DNA of 64,000 nt from Microvirga pudoricolor (GTDB taxonomy: Bacteria; Pseudomonadota; Alphaproteobacteria; Rhizobiales; Beijerinckiaceae). Positions 1-9,439 of this stretch are shown piece after piece (positions within the stretch are counted from its first letter, which is position 1; each line of letters opens with the position of its first letter). The DNA lies in assembly GCF_016892705.1 (NCBI RefSeq), contig NZ_JAFEMB010000002.1:372001-436000 (forward strand), in the 5' to 3' direction. A program made the translations under genes and the position numbers. The notes beneath the pieces are model-generated. The model saw only the letters and a program-made list of their open reading frames with translations. It was not told the origin of the DNA and searched no databases.

Positions 1-480
1 AACGGTCCGCTGAACCCTAAGATCGCCTGGGACGCGGTACGCCTGCGCCAGGACAAGCTCCACGCGACCGTGGCCGGATCCCTGGCGGTCGGGGATGAGC
101 CGGCCTCGCTGGAGACAGGAGTCCGGGACGCCCTGAGGGCGCTCGGACCGGTCCATGTGGAGTTGCGAGGCCTGTTTTCCGGGAACGTCAATCTCGGCCG
201 CCTGTATCTCAAGGCCTATCCGGAACGCCGGGACGGCCGGAACACCGTCCAGCAGCTCCAGCGGATCCTCAGCCGCCGAGAAACCGACCTGTACGTCGTC
301 GGCCTTTACAACCTGACCGATGACCTCACGGCCTCCGAGGCGCGCTGGCTCGATGGGCTGGTCCGCCGCTGGTGGGACCGGCCGATCCTGCAATTCCAGG
401 CCGATCACCTTTGGCTCATGTCCGCCACAGACGATCTCGTCCTGGACTCGCGGGTGATCGAGAACGTTGCCCTTACCTGA
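1..480 (+). CDS. Hypothetical protein, 5' truncated by window edge; possibly 2'-5' RNA ligase-like
   Basis: The frame is open from base 1 to a TGA at 478-480, so the start lies outside the window. About 159 residues are visible. A GTG at 70 could be an internal start, but the 23 codons before it are open and read like protein. An H-A-T-V tetrad near residue 22 resembles one HxTx motif of 2H phosphoesterases (LigT/2'-5' RNA ligase-like), and the end (ADHLWLMS, then DDLVLDSR) fits the last strand of such folds. I cannot see a second clear HxTx motif, so this assignment is tentative. It converges with creA, leaving 18 bp between the stops. Confidence 0.6.
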   Translation, partial: NGPLNPKIAWDAVRLRQDKLHATVAGSLAVGDEPASLETGVRDALRALGPVHVELRGLFSGNVNLGRLYLKAYPERRDGRNTVQQLQRILSRRETDLYVVGLYNLTDDLTASEARWLDGLVRRWWDRPILQFQADHLWLMSATDDLVLDSRVIENVALT

Positions 481-498
481 GCGCCGGGTCGCGGGCGC

Positions 499-1014
499 TC
501 AGCCCTTCAGCCAATCGCCGCATTTGGGCGGCTGCTCCGTGCCCCAGGGCATGAGCGGGACGCTGGACGTGGAGTTCTTGGGCGAGCCTTCGATGGGCCG
601 GTCGGAATAGACCATATACACCAGCGTGTTGCGCTTGACGTCGCAGCCTCGGACGATGTGCATCCGCTTGAAAATGAGCGAGCGGCGCTCGCTGAACGCC
701 TCGTCGCCCTGGCCGAACTTCTCCTTGAACCGGATGGGACCGATTTGACGGCATGACAGGGAAATGTCCGACACTTCCTCGGCCAAGCCGAGGGTCCCCT
801 TCACGCCGCCCCGCTCCGGGGTCGTGTAATGACAGGCGACGCCCTCGATGGCCGGGTCGTCGAGGCCGTACGTGGCCAGCTTGTCGTTGGGGGTCAGCGC
901 CCGCCAGACCGTGGACTTCTTGAAGATAACGTCCGGCTCCTGGGCCGCCGCAGCTCCGGCGAGCCCCACGGCCATCGCTACAGCCAACCCGATTCGTGTC
1001 CACATCCGTGCCAT
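499..1014 (-). CDS. creA: CreA family periplasmic protein
   Basis: A 171-residue protein with an N-terminal signal peptide (hydrophobic core about residues 7-22, AAAAQ cleavage region). The mature part matches the CreA family of small secreted proteins: a DVIFKKSTVW start, two cysteines in the central region (ACHYTTPERGG, SLSCRQIGPI), then RSLIFKRMHIVRGCD and a NTLVYMVYSD strand. CreA was named from the E. coli creABCD locus, but its biochemical role is unknown and no creBCD genes are adjacent. It is divergent from the DUF2865 gene across a 259-bp gap and looks monocistronic. Family assignment is confident, function is not. Confidence 0.85.
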   Translation of the reverse strand: MARMWTRIGLAVAMAVGLAGAAAAQEPDVIFKKSTVWRALTPNDKLATYGLDDPAIEGVACHYTTPERGGVKGTLGLAEEVSDISLSCRQIGPIRFKEKFGQGDEAFSERRSLIFKRMHIVRGCDVKRNTLVYMVYSDRPIEGSPKNSTSSVPLMPWGTEQPPKCGDWLKG

Positions 1015-1273
1015 TCTGGCGGTGCCTCCTCAGCTCAAGCTTCTATGTGGGTAGGCACCCGGATTTTGGCGAGTCCTTCCGAAATCGAAGGGTGCGGCGT
1101 CATCGCGGGCTCGAAGGGATTTGCCCGTCCGGCCGTATGAGGGTAAACGCGAGAGAGACATCGTGCCGTAATGGGATGGGAGGGTTCATCACATTAGGGA
1201 CACCTTCACGGCCTGAAATGACCATCTCTCCGGGAAAGAAGGCCGCAAACCCTTGGTTCGACACGACATCCCC

Positions 1274-2410
1274 ATGGCCCAGACAATCTTTTCGCGATCC
1301 CTCTTCGCCGCCGCGGCCTTCTTCCTGGCCGGCGGCGTCGCCGTGGCGCAGTCGCCCGAGTGCCAGCGCTACCGCGCCGAGCTCGCCTCGCTGGAGCGTT
1401 CCGGCGGCGGTGGCGGAGCGGCGGCCGCCCAGGCCCAGAACCAGCGCGCCGAACTCGCCCGCCTGAGCAACTATTATCGCTCCATCGGCTGCGAGCGCGG
1501 TCCCTTCGCGATCTTCAGCGGCCCGGCGCCGGCGGAATGCGGTCCGATCGGAGCTCAGCTGCGGCAGATGGAAGCCAATTACGCGCGCCTTGCCGCCCAG
1601 GCCGACATGGGCGCCGTGGAAATGCGCCGCCGCCAGCTCCAGGCTGCCGTGCAGCAGACCTGCAGCGCCGAGCCCCGCGGCTTCTTCGAAACGCTCTTCG
1701 GCGGCCCTCGAACCCAGCCGTTGCCGCCCGAGCAGCTGCCCACGGAAGACATCATCGAACAACCCCAGGAGCGGGCGCTCGGCGGACGCCGTCTCGTCTG
1801 CGTGAAGACCTGCGACGGCTCGTTCTTCCCCCTGGCCAACGCCCCAGGCGGCCGGGAGAATGCCGACGAGATGTGCCAGTCCCTCTGCCCCGGCGCCGAG
1901 ACCCGCGCCTTCGCGACCTCGTCCGGCGGCGGCGACGCCCTCGACTACGCGGTCTCCCTGTCGGGTCAGCCCTATACGTCGTTGGCCAACGCCTTCAAGT
2001 ATCGGAAGAATTTCGACGAAAGCTGCGCCTGCAAGAAGGAAAACGAGAGCTGGGCCGTCATCCTGCGCAAGGCGGAGAGCATGCTGGAGCAGAAGAAGGG
2101 CGATATCCTCGTAACGGCCGAGAAGGCCGAGGAGCTGTCGCGGCCCAAGGCTCCGGCCGCCCAGGCCAAGAAGGTCAACGACAAGAAGGCTGCTGCCGCC
2201 GAAGCCGCCGAGGCGGAGACCGCCGCCGCCGCCGATGCCGCCCCCACGGCCAGCCGGGAATCCTCCGGCATCGGCCCGCAATCGATCGAGAGCACGAAGA
2301 TCGTCGGCCAGGCCGAGGGCCAGAAGCGCGAGGTCACGGCTGGCGGCAACGCCAAGAAGACCGTTCGCGTGGTGGCTCCGGACGTGATCCCGGTGCCGAA
2401 CGCTCAGTAG
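1274..2410 (+). CDS. DUF2865 domain secreted protein
   Basis: Encodes about 378 residues from the ATG at 1274. An in-frame TTG at 1253 would add seven residues before an otherwise typical signal peptide, so I prefer 1274. The signal peptide (hydrophobic core about residues 6-18, cleavage near AVAQS) is followed by a helical Ala/Arg/Gln-rich segment with paired cysteines. The conserved DUF2865 core comes next (RRLVCVKTCDGSFFPL, then CQSLCPGAETRAF, then CACKKE). The last 90 residues are Lys/Ala/Glu-rich low complexity. The even number of cysteines suggests disulfides in the periplasm. The family is typical of Hyphomicrobiales and has no established function. No strong ribosome binding site is visible. 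A long palindromic repeat follows 24 bp after the stop. Confidence 0.82.
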   Translation: MAQTIFSRSLFAAAAFFLAGGVAVAQSPECQRYRAELASLERSGGGGGAAAAQAQNQRAELARLSNYYRSIGCERGPFAIFSGPAPAECGPIGAQLRQMEANYARLAAQADMGAVEMRRRQLQAAVQQTCSAEPRGFFETLFGGPRTQPLPPEQLPTEDIIEQPQERALGGRRLVCVKTCDGSFFPLANAPGGRENADEMCQSLCPGAETRAFATSSGGGDALDYAVSLSGQPYTSLANAFKYRKNFDESCACKKENESWAVILRKAESMLEQKKGDILVTAEKAEELSRPKAPAAQAKKVNDKKAAAAEAAEAETAAAADAAPTASRESSGIGPQSIESTKIVGQAEGQKREVTAGGNAKKTVRVVAPDVIPVPNAQ

Positions 2411-2434
2411 AGCGAGGGGCGCTGGCTCTCCCAA

Positions 2435-2551
2435 CCTCATCCTGAGGAGCCGCTTGAGCGGCGTCTCGAAGGAGGGCTCCAGCGGAGTGTTTCCAGTGCT
2501 GGCTGGAGGCATCCTTCGAGACACCCGCTGCGCGGGCCCTCAAGATGAGGG
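2435..2551. repeat. Long intergenic palindromic repeat (REP/RIME-like element)
   Basis: About 117 bp forming an imperfect palindrome. The left arm begins CCTCATCCTGAGGAGC and carries GGCGTCTCGAAGGA. The right arm carries ATCCTTCGAGACACCCGC and ends CCTCAAGATGAGGG. Related elements with CTCATCCTGAGGAGC arms are common between genes in Hyphomicrobiales genomes. It lies between the tail-to-tail ends of the DUF2865 gene and gltX, so it could fold in both transcripts and act as a bidirectional terminator or mRNA stabiliser. The right outer arm has diverged (CAAGATGAGG against CAGGATGAGG). Confidence 0.8.
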
Positions 2552-2576
2552 CGTTTGACGCTTTTGCGGCTAGGGC

Positions 2577-3917
2577 TTAAGCCGCCCGCCCCGCCAGCCG
2601 GGCGGAAGCCCGCTCAGGACCGATCAATGGCAGCAACGCCGCCAACTCGGGACCGTGGTCGAGTCCCGTCAGGGCCAGCCGCAGAGGCATGAACAGAGCC
2701 TTGCCCTTCTGGCCCGTTCGCGCCTTCACGGCCTCCGTCCAGGTTTTCCAGGTGGTCGCATCCCAAGGCGCTGGCGGAAGGAGTTCAGCCGCCGCGTCCA
2801 CGAAGGCGCGATCCTCGATGACCGGGTTCACGGGACCGCGCACCACATTCCACCAAGGCGCGGCCTCGCTCACTTTGGTCAGGTTCGTGCGTACGGCGAG
2901 CCAGAACGCCTCGCCCCCATCCGCGTCCAGGGTCTCCAAGCGATCTTTCACAGCCTCATAGGGCATCTCGTGGACGAGCTTGGCATTGAGCTGGTCCAGC
3001 TCGTGCTCGTCGAACTTGGCGGGCGCTCGCGAGATATGGGCGAAATCGATCAGCCGGGCCAGATCGTCCAGGCTGGCGACGGGCCGCACGGATTCCGCCG
3101 TACCGACGAGCACCGCCAGGGACGACGCCGCCTGAGGTTCGAGCCCGGCCTCGCGCAGGCCCGCGAGCGACAGGTGGCCGAGCCGCTTGGAAAGCCCCTC
3201 GCCACTCAAGGTCGTGAGCAGGTTGTGGTGCCCGAAGACGGGCGGGTTGCCGCCCAGGGCCTCGAAAATCTGGATCTGGACCGCCGTATTGGTGACGTGG
3301 TCCTCGCCCCGGATCACGTGGGTGATCTTCAGGTCGATGTCGTCCACGATGGACGGCAGGGTGTAGAGGTAGGTGCCGTCCTCGCGCACCAGGACCGGAT
3401 CCGACAGGGACGCGCAATCCACGTGGCACTCGCCCCGCACGAGGTCCTGCCAGGTTACGGTCTCGTGGTCGAGCTTGAAGCGCCAATGGGGACGTCGGCC
3501 CTCCGCCTCCAACTTCACCCGATCGTCGTCGGTGAGCTTCAGCCCGGCGCGGTCGTAGATCGGCGGCAGGCCTCGGGCGAGCAGGCGCTTGCGGCGGAAC
3601 TCCAGCTCCTCGGCGGTCTCGTAGCAGGCATAAAGCCGCCCGGCCATGCGAAGACGCTCGGCCGCGTCGTCATAGAGCGCGAACCGCTCTGACTGGCGCA
3701 CCACGATGTTCGGCGGAATGCCGAGCCAGGCGAGATCCGTCTCGATGGCATCGGCGTATTCCCGCTTCGAGCGCTCCAGGTCCGTGTCGTCGAAGCGCAG
3801 CACGAACACGCCGCCCTCCCGGCGGGCGAACAGGGCGTTCAGCAGGGCCGTGCGGGCATTGCCGATATGGATGCGCCCGGTGGGGGACGGGGCGAAGCGG
3901 ACGATGGGCTTTGACAT
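2577..3917 (-). CDS. gltX: Glutamate--tRNA ligase
   Basis: A class I aminoacyl-tRNA synthetase of 446 residues that charges tRNA-Glu in the cytoplasm. The HIGH-type signature is visible at residues 10-20 ([12 protein letters not shown]) and a KMSKS-equivalent near residue 240 (GEGLSKRLG). The catalytic core also shows LRFDDTD and [10 protein letters not shown], and the C-terminal third is the helical anticodon-binding region. HIGN rather than HIGG is common in one of the two GluRS types of alphaproteobacteria, many of which carry two gltX copies. The second copy is not in this window. The ATG at 3917 has a GAGG five bases upstream. A 50-bp gap separates it from nadE on the same strand. Confidence 0.95.
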   Translation of the reverse strand: MSKPIVRFAPSPTGRIHIGNARTALLNALFARREGGVFVLRFDDTDLERSKREYADAIETDLAWLGIPPNIVVRQSERFALYDDAAERLRMAGRLYACYETAEELEFRRKRLLARGLPPIYDRAGLKLTDDDRVKLEAEGRRPHWRFKLDHETVTWQDLVRGECHVDCASLSDPVLVREDGTYLYTLPSIVDDIDLKITHVIRGEDHVTNTAVQIQIFEALGGNPPVFGHHNLLTTLSGEGLSKRLGHLSLAGLREAGLEPQAASSLAVLVGTAESVRPVASLDDLARLIDFAHISRAPAKFDEHELDQLNAKLVHEMPYEAVKDRLETLDADGGEAFWLAVRTNLTKVSEAAPWWNVVRGPVNPVIEDRAFVDAAAELLPPAPWDATTWKTWTEAVKARTGQKGKALFMPLRLALTGLDHGPELAALLPLIGPERASARLAGRAA

Positions 3918-3967
3918 GCGGCCTCTATGGCAAAGGGCGGCCGGGCGCGCAATGGCGCGCCGCCGGC

Positions 3968-5704
3968 CTAGACGTCCGCGCTCGCCTGTTGCGGCTTGCC
4001 GATGGCGCGCGCGAGCGCCTCATCCGGTGCGAACGCCACCCCGCCCTGGTCGCGGAACCGGTTGACGATGGGATAGCGGCGGTCCCGGCCGAAGTTCTTC
4101 TTGGTGACCTTCACGCCGGGCGCGGATTGGCGGCGCTTGTACTCGGCGAGATAGAGCAGCCGCTCGACCTTCTTGACCGTCTCCAGGTCGTGACCCATGG
4201 CCACGATCTCGGCCACGCGCATCTCCTTCTCCACGAGGCATTCCAGCACCTCGTCCAAGACCTCGTAGGGCGGCAGCGAATCCTGGTCCTTCTGGCCCTC
4301 GCGGAGTTCGGCCGTCGGCGCCTTGTGGATGATGTTCTCCGGGATCACGATCCCGTCCGGCCCCTTCGAGCCCACGGGCTTCCAGCTGTTGCGCAGGGCC
4401 GAGAGCTGGTAGACCTCGAGCTTGTAGAGGTCCTTGATCGGGTTGAAGCCGCCGTTCATGTCGCCGTAGAGGGTGGCGTAACCCACCGACATCTCCGACT
4501 TGTTGCCCGTGGTCACCACCATGGAGCCGAACTTGTTCGACACCGACATCAGGATGGTGCCCCGCGCGCGGCTTTGCAGGTTCTCTTCCGTGATATCCCG
4601 CGTGCGGCCCTCGAACAGCGGCTGCAGGATCCTCTCGAAACCCTCCACCGCGTCGGCGATGGGCAGGATTTCGTAGCGGATGCCGAGCGCCTTGGCGCAT
4701 TCGAAGGCGTCCTTGAGGGATTCCTCCGAGGTATAGCGGTAGGGCATCATGATGGCATGGACCCGGTCGGGCCCCAGCGCGTCCACCGCCATGGCGGCGC
4801 AGATCGCCGAATCGATGCCGCCGGAGAGACCCAGCACCACGCCCGGGAAGCGGTTCTTGTCCACGTAGTCGCGCAGGCCGAACACGCAGGCCGCGTAATC
4901 CGCCTCGTCGCCCTCCTCCACGGCCTCGATGGGAGCCTCGATGCAGGCCCAGCCATCCGAGCCCCGCTCCCAGACCGTGAGCGCGATCTTCTCCCGGAAG
5001 GCCGGGAACTGGCAGACCAGGGACGAATCCGCGTTGAGAATGAAGGACGCGCCGTCGAAGATGAGCTCGTCCTGGCCGCTCACTTCGTTGAGATAGACGA
5101 GAGGCAAGCGGCTCTCGGTGACGCGAAGCGCCGCGATGTTGAAGCGCTCCTCCGTCTTGCCGCGCCAATAGGGCGAGCCGTTGGGAACGAGCAGGATCTC
5201 GGACCCGGTCTCGGCGAGGCACTCCACCACGTCCTCGCTCCAGATGTCTTCGCAGATCGGCAGCCCCAGCCGGATGCCGCGAAAGCTCACCGGCCCCGGC
5301 AGCGGGCCGGGCGAGAACACGCGCTTCTCATCGAACACGCCGTAATTGGGCAGGTCCACCTTGAAGCGGATGGCGGCGATCCGGCCTTCGTCCAGGAGCG
5401 CGTAGGCGTTGTGGAGATGGTCGCCTTCCTTCCAGGGCAGGCCGATGAGGATCGCGGGGCCGCCGTCGCCGGTCTCCCGCGCCAGCCGCTCGAGGGCGGC
5501 CCGGCAGGCATCCTGGAAGGACGGTTTGAGCACCAGGTCCTCGGCCGGATAGCCGGCCAGGTAGAGTTCCGTGAACATGACGAGGTCGGCGCCGAGACGG
5601 GCGGCTTCCGCGCGCGCCTCCCGGGCCTTGGCTTCGTTGCCGGAAACGTCCCCCACGATGGGGTTGAGCTGCGCGAGGGCGATCTTGAGCGTGTTCTGGG
5701 TCAT
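3968..5704 (-). CDS. nadE: Glutamine-dependent NAD+ synthetase
   Basis: A 578-residue two-domain enzyme for the last step of NAD+ synthesis: amidation of nicotinate adenine dinucleotide using ammonia released from glutamine. The N-terminal nitrilase-fold glutaminase (about residues 1-255) shows the full catalytic triad, Glu46 (FTELYL), Lys115 (RFKVDLPN) and Cys151 (GLPICEDIW). The C-terminal synthetase has the ATP-pyrophosphatase P-loop LGLSGGIDS near residue 293, followed by [19 protein letters not shown]. Length and order fit the bacterial glutamine-dependent type. It lies upstream of gltX on the same strand with a 50-bp gap and may share its transcript. Confidence 0.96.
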   Translation of the reverse strand: MTQNTLKIALAQLNPIVGDVSGNEAKAREARAEAARLGADLVMFTELYLAGYPAEDLVLKPSFQDACRAALERLARETGDGGPAILIGLPWKEGDHLHNAYALLDEGRIAAIRFKVDLPNYGVFDEKRVFSPGPLPGPVSFRGIRLGLPICEDIWSEDVVECLAETGSEILLVPNGSPYWRGKTEERFNIAALRVTESRLPLVYLNEVSGQDELIFDGASFILNADSSLVCQFPAFREKIALTVWERGSDGWACIEAPIEAVEEGDEADYAACVFGLRDYVDKNRFPGVVLGLSGGIDSAICAAMAVDALGPDRVHAIMMPYRYTSEESLKDAFECAKALGIRYEILPIADAVEGFERILQPLFEGRTRDITEENLQSRARGTILMSVSNKFGSMVVTTGNKSEMSVGYATLYGDMNGGFNPIKDLYKLEVYQLSALRNSWKPVGSKGPDGIVIPENIIHKAPTAELREGQKDQDSLPPYEVLDEVLECLVEKEMRVAEIVAMGHDLETVKKVERLLYLAEYKRRQSAPGVKVTKKNFGRDRRYPIVNRFRDQGGVAFAPDEALARAIGKPQQASADV

Positions 5705-5810
5705 GGGCCGGATCTAGTGCGGTCGATGGAAGGCAGCAACTGAAGGCTTCGCGGCCTCCCCAGGAAAGGCATCAAACGGCGCTCATGTTCCGCCGTGAAG
5801 GTTCAGCCCG

Positions 5811-6797
5811 TCAGGAACCCGCCTGTTCGGCCCGGCTCACCAACTCGCCTGCAACGTCGCCGATCTTGGGCATCTCCTCCTTGATGAAGGGAAGCGGGCG
5901 GCAGACCGCCAGCGCCGCGAGGCCGAAGCGGGCCGTCATGAGACCGTTGAGCACCCCCTCGCCCAGCTTGGCGGAGATACGGGCGGCGAGGCCTAGGCCG
6001 AGCACCTGCTGCATGAGGCTGTCGCCCACCGCCATGCCGCCCGTGACGGCGAGGTGGTTGAAGGCCGCCTTGGCAAGGCGCAGGAAGCCGAACAGGCCGG
6101 GGCGCCCGCCGTAGATCCGCGCCAGCGTCCTCAGAAGCCGGACCGCGGCGAAGACCACGAAGGCCACGTCCACGATGGCCCGGGGGCTCACCGCCGTTAC
6201 CAGGGAGACCTGCTTGGCCGCCCCCGCGATGGCACGCTTGGCCTGGGCGTCGAGGGGCGCCAGCAATTCGCGCTCGGCGATGGCCAGGCGGTCCTCCGCG
6301 TCGATGATCTCGCCGTCGATCGCCTTGAGGCGCGCGAGGCTCTGCGCGGAGGTCGAGCGGGCGCCGTAGAGGCCCGTGAGGTCGGAAATGATGCCCTTGG
6401 CAGCCTGGTGATCCTTCACAGCCAGGGCGTCGATGGCGGATTCGCGCAGGCGCTCGATCTTCTGCTCGCGCCAGATGCCCGAAACCTCCCGGCCGATGAT
6501 CGCCAGGAAGGCGAGCGCGGCCAGCACCGTCAGCCCCAGCGCGACCCAGCCGAGCCACGGTGCGATGGCGTAGAGGTCCGTCACCAGATTCTCGATGGCG
6601 AGGCCGAGACCCAGCAGCAGAAGGCCCGACAGGGCCGAGATCAGAACGGCCACCCAGGGCGCTCGGCGGCGCTCGCCCATGGGCACGATGGCGCCATCGG
6701 CCGCCTCGATGGCATCGAAGGGCTCGTCCGTGACGACGACGGAGCCGCTGGCGACCTCAGGATCGTCGAGGCGGTAGGCGCGGGGCTGGCGGGTCAT
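5811..6797 (-). CDS. ycjF: YcjF family (TIGR01620/DUF697) inner-membrane protein
   Basis: A 328-residue protein. The soluble N-terminus is Asp/Glu-rich, two membrane segments lie at about residues 47-70 and 82-103 (VAVLISALSGLLLLGLGLAI and LGWVALGLTVLAALAFLAII), a helical region follows, and the C-terminal DUF697-like part shows GGMAVGDSLMQQVLG and LGEGVLNGLMTARFGLAAL. It overlaps the upstream ycjX stop by 4 bp (ATGA), which implies translational coupling. The YcjX/YcjF pair is widespread in proteobacteria. In E. coli it belongs to the phage-shock (PspF-linked) and heat-shock regulons, so a cell-envelope stress role is likely but unproven. The protein ends close to an opal stop with no clear terminator. 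Confidence 0.88.
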   Translation of the reverse strand: MTRQPRAYRLDDPEVASGSVVVTDEPFDAIEAADGAIVPMGERRRAPWVAVLISALSGLLLLGLGLAIENLVTDLYAIAPWLGWVALGLTVLAALAFLAIIGREVSGIWREQKIERLRESAIDALAVKDHQAAKGIISDLTGLYGARSTSAQSLARLKAIDGEIIDAEDRLAIAERELLAPLDAQAKRAIAGAAKQVSLVTAVSPRAIVDVAFVVFAAVRLLRTLARIYGGRPGLFGFLRLAKAAFNHLAVTGGMAVGDSLMQQVLGLGLAARISAKLGEGVLNGLMTARFGLAALAVCRPLPFIKEEMPKIGDVAGELVSRAEQAGS

Positions 6798-8242
6798 GCG
6801 AGGCGGTCCCCCAGGAGAAATTCAAGCGCGCGGTCGAAGCGGATATGCGGCAGGCGCCCGAGGCGGCCCGCCGCATCCACCGGAACGACGGGCGGACGAA
6901 AGCGCGGGAAGCGCAGGGAACCGGGCTCGATGGCGCCCTGGAACACGGCTTCGGCGTGCTCGGGCAGTTCGCCCGGAAAGATTGCGGCCTCCGTTTGGCC
7001 GTCGAAGATCTCGTCGCCGATGCGCTCTCCGGCCTCCGGCACGCCCGCGACGGCCCTCAGGGTCTCGCGGCCTTCGCGCACGGTGGTCTCCCGGGTGGCC
7101 CGCACTGAGGCGAGAGCCACGGTGCCGACCCGCGCGCCTGCGGCCTCCGTGCGGCGGCTCGCCCTGTTCACGAGAAGGCGCAGGATAGCGTCGAGGCGGT
7201 CGTGGTCCGTGTGGTGGATGTGATCGGCCTTGGTGGCGGCGAACAGCACCCGGTCGGCCCGGGGCGAGAATAGGCGGGACAGGAGCGTGTTGCGGCCCGT
7301 GCGGAACGCCATGAGCACCTGGTCGAGGGATTCCTCCAGTTCGGCCAGGGCCAGGGGGCCCGCATCGATGGCGGCGAGCACGTCCACCAGGACGATCTGC
7401 CGGTCGATGCGCTGGAAGTGCTCCCGGAAGAACGGCTTCACCACATGGGTCTTGTAGGCCTCGAAGCGCCGCTCCATCAGGGCCGCGAAGCTGCCGGGCG
7501 CGATAGGTTGGCCCGGCTTCAGGTCGAGGGGTGCGAAGGTGAGCGCGGGCGATCCGGCAAGGTCGCCGGGCATGAGGAACCGCCCCGGAGGCGTGGTCGC
7601 CACCGCTTCCGGACCGGCCCGAAGCGCGACCAGGTAGGCCTTGAAGGCGTCCGAAGCCCGTCCAGCCAGAAGCTCGTCCGCCGGACCGGTGGGATCGAGG
7701 CCCGCCAGGCTCTCGCGCCACGCCGCCGCGATGGCGCGGCGGTCGGGACGGTTGCTCGCCTCGACGGTTTGGCGCGACCATCCGGCATAACCGGCATCGA
7801 GGAGCGCCAAGTCGAGCAGCCACTCTCCGGGATAGTCCACGATGTCGAGGGCGAGCGAAGCCGGGCCCGTGCGCCAGCCCGCCTTGCGCTCGTACTCGAT
7901 ATCGACCCGCAACTCGCTGATCCGGTTGGTGGATTGTGGCCAGAGCCGCTGCCCCGTCAGGGATTCCAGGTGTTCTTCGTAGGGAAATCGCGGGATGGCG
8001 TCGTCGGGCTGGTGGGCGAGGTGCGCGCGGCGGATCCGTCCCTCCGAGGAGGCGCGAAAGGCCGGCAGCGTCGTGCCCCGGGTGAGGTGATGGATCAGGG
8101 CCGTGGTGAACACGGTCTTGCCCGACCGGGCGAGGCCCGTGACGCCCAGGCGCAGGGACGGCTGGATGAGTTGGCCGGAGGCTTCCCAGACGGATTGCGC
8201 GGCGGAGCCGGCGCGGGACGCGAGGTCGGTAATCAAGGACAC
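6794..8242 (-). CDS. ycjX: YcjX family P-loop GTPase-like protein
   Basis: Encodes 482 residues of the DUF463/YcjX family. The Walker A motif GLARSGKT lies at residues 36-43. A switch-like DIVDYPGEWLLDL segment and an LFAATKADHIHHTDHDRL segment (the NKxD-equivalent TKAD) support GTPase-type nucleotide binding. It is translationally coupled by a 4-bp overlap to the membrane partner YcjF. The pair presumably acts at the inner membrane in envelope stress. The predicted start is a GTG at 8242; no ATG lies upstream in frame before the neighbouring gene. It is probably the first gene of a two-gene operon. Family assignment is firm, substrate and role are not. Confidence 0.9.
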   Translation of the reverse strand: MSLITDLASRAGSAAQSVWEASGQLIQPSLRLGVTGLARSGKTVFTTALIHHLTRGTTLPAFRASSEGRIRRAHLAHQPDDAIPRFPYEEHLESLTGQRLWPQSTNRISELRVDIEYERKAGWRTGPASLALDIVDYPGEWLLDLALLDAGYAGWSRQTVEASNRPDRRAIAAAWRESLAGLDPTGPADELLAGRASDAFKAYLVALRAGPEAVATTPPGRFLMPGDLAGSPALTFAPLDLKPGQPIAPGSFAALMERRFEAYKTHVVKPFFREHFQRIDRQIVLVDVLAAIDAGPLALAELEESLDQVLMAFRTGRNTLLSRLFSPRADRVLFAATKADHIHHTDHDRLDAILRLLVNRASRRTEAAGARVGTVALASVRATRETTVREGRETLRAVAGVPEAGERIGDEIFDGQTEAAIFPGELPEHAEAVFQGAIEPGSLRFPRFRPPVVPVDAAGRLGRLPHIRFDRALEFLLGDRLA

Positions 8243-8310
8243 GAACGGGAACCTGTCATTCTCAAGCCAAGCTCGAAGGTGGGGTCTGGAGCCGGGGGCT
8301 GCAACCCGGC

Positions 8311-9357
8311 CTAGCGGGTCTTCGTGCCCTCGCCGTCCTGGCCCCGCGCCGCGTGGGCCTTGGCGGCGGCGCGCTGGACCGCCTCTTCGATGAGAGCCGG
8401 GTCGGGACGCAGGAGGCCGAGTTCGAAGCCGGACATCGCGAGCATGATCGGCGCCAAGTTGGGGCCGGGGGTCCCGTCGGCCTCGAAGAGCTTCAGGTCG
8501 TCCTTCGGGCCGATCCCGAGGGTTTCGACCATGCGGGCCGCGTAGTTCTGCAGCCGCGCCTCATCCGGCGCGCAGGCCGCAGGCGCGGCGGCCGCTGCCG
8601 TCTTGGCGGGTGCGGGTGTCTTGGCGGGTGCCGTCGAGGCCGTGGCCCTGGGGGCGGGCTTTCGGGCCGGCTCCTGTTTCGGGGCGGGCCTCGGCTTCTC
8701 GCCCATGCCCGCCGCGATGTCCGGCACGCGGAACTGGGGCGTCTTCTGGGGTCCGATGGGGATCACCAGCGAAACACGGCCCGAGGAGCCCCCCTTCTTG
8801 GCCGGTCCGGCCGTGATGCTCACCCGGTTGGCCGCGAGATATTTGGCCCGGACCGTGCCGCCGATGCCTTTCACCGCAAGGGTCAGCCCCCCGATCCCGT
8901 TGAACAGGTTGCACTCCGCGGGCGCCCAGCGGCGCACGATGTCGAGGGCGGATTTGCGGTTGAAATCGAGATAGTAGCGCCGGAGCAGGACCGCCGCCGC
9001 ATCCGCGCCGTGCCCCGCCGACGCGAAGCCCACATGGCCTTCCGCATCGGTGCCGATCTCGCCGTTCCACTTGGCGCTCTTGATGCACCAGTAATTGTTC
9101 AGCTTGACGCAGCGCGTCACCACGGGCCGCCCGACACCGAACGCCGCCGCCAGGATCGCGACGGGCTTGGGGCTCAACGTGTCGGCCGTTTCGCTGCGCC
9201 AGTTCGTGACCTCGCGGGCATTGCTCTCGTAGCGCGCCGGCTCGGAGGCCTCCGTGGCCTCATGAGCCGCGCGATGCCGTTCGGGGGCATAGGACGTCAG
9301 GCCGGATACGGTGGCGTTTCCGGCAATGACGATCGCCATGAGGGTGTGAGACAGCAT
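8311..9357 (-). CDS. Secreted protein with phage structural protein P5-like domain
   Basis: A 348-residue hypothetical protein. The first 20 residues are hydrophobic and may be a signal peptide. Around residues 80-155 the pattern of Cys-Val-Lys-x-Asn, W-N-G-E-I-G-T-D, GHVGFASAGHGADAAAVLLR and IVRRWAPAECN resembles the small domain of phage-type structural protein P5. In those proteins the order is NPGNIR, W-x-G, a GF segment, ALxxLL and INRWAP, and the domain is often linked to peptidoglycan hydrolysis. Residues about 225-280 are a Pro/Ala/Lys linker, and the C-terminal 65 residues form a helical segment. Similarity to P5 is my pattern reading and is not proven. It is on the same strand as ycjX, with 68 bp between. 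Confidence 0.6.
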   Translation of the reverse strand: MLSHTLMAIVIAGNATVSGLTSYAPERHRAAHEATEASEPARYESNAREVTNWRSETADTLSPKPVAILAAAFGVGRPVVTRCVKLNNYWCIKSAKWNGEIGTDAEGHVGFASAGHGADAAAVLLRRYYLDFNRKSALDIVRRWAPAECNLFNGIGGLTLAVKGIGGTVRAKYLAANRVSITAGPAKKGGSSGRVSLVIPIGPQKTPQFRVPDIAAGMGEKPRPAPKQEPARKPAPRATASTAPAKTPAPAKTAAAAAPAACAPDEARLQNYAARMVETLGIGPKDDLKLFEADGTPGPNLAPIMLAMSGFELGLLRPDPALIEEAVQRAAAKAHAARGQDGEGTKTR

Positions 9358-9439
9358 GAAACGGAACGGTCCCGTGTCGTTGGGTCAGGGGCGAGTCGAA
9401 CAAGATAGGCTGCGGGAACAGATTGTCGAACGCAGGGCC

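Noticed and set aside
3911-5743. A 610-codon frame opposite nadE.
   Set aside because: The minus-strand frame is an intact NAD+ synthetase with all catalytic residues. The opposite translation is Arg/His/Gln-rich and has no domain.
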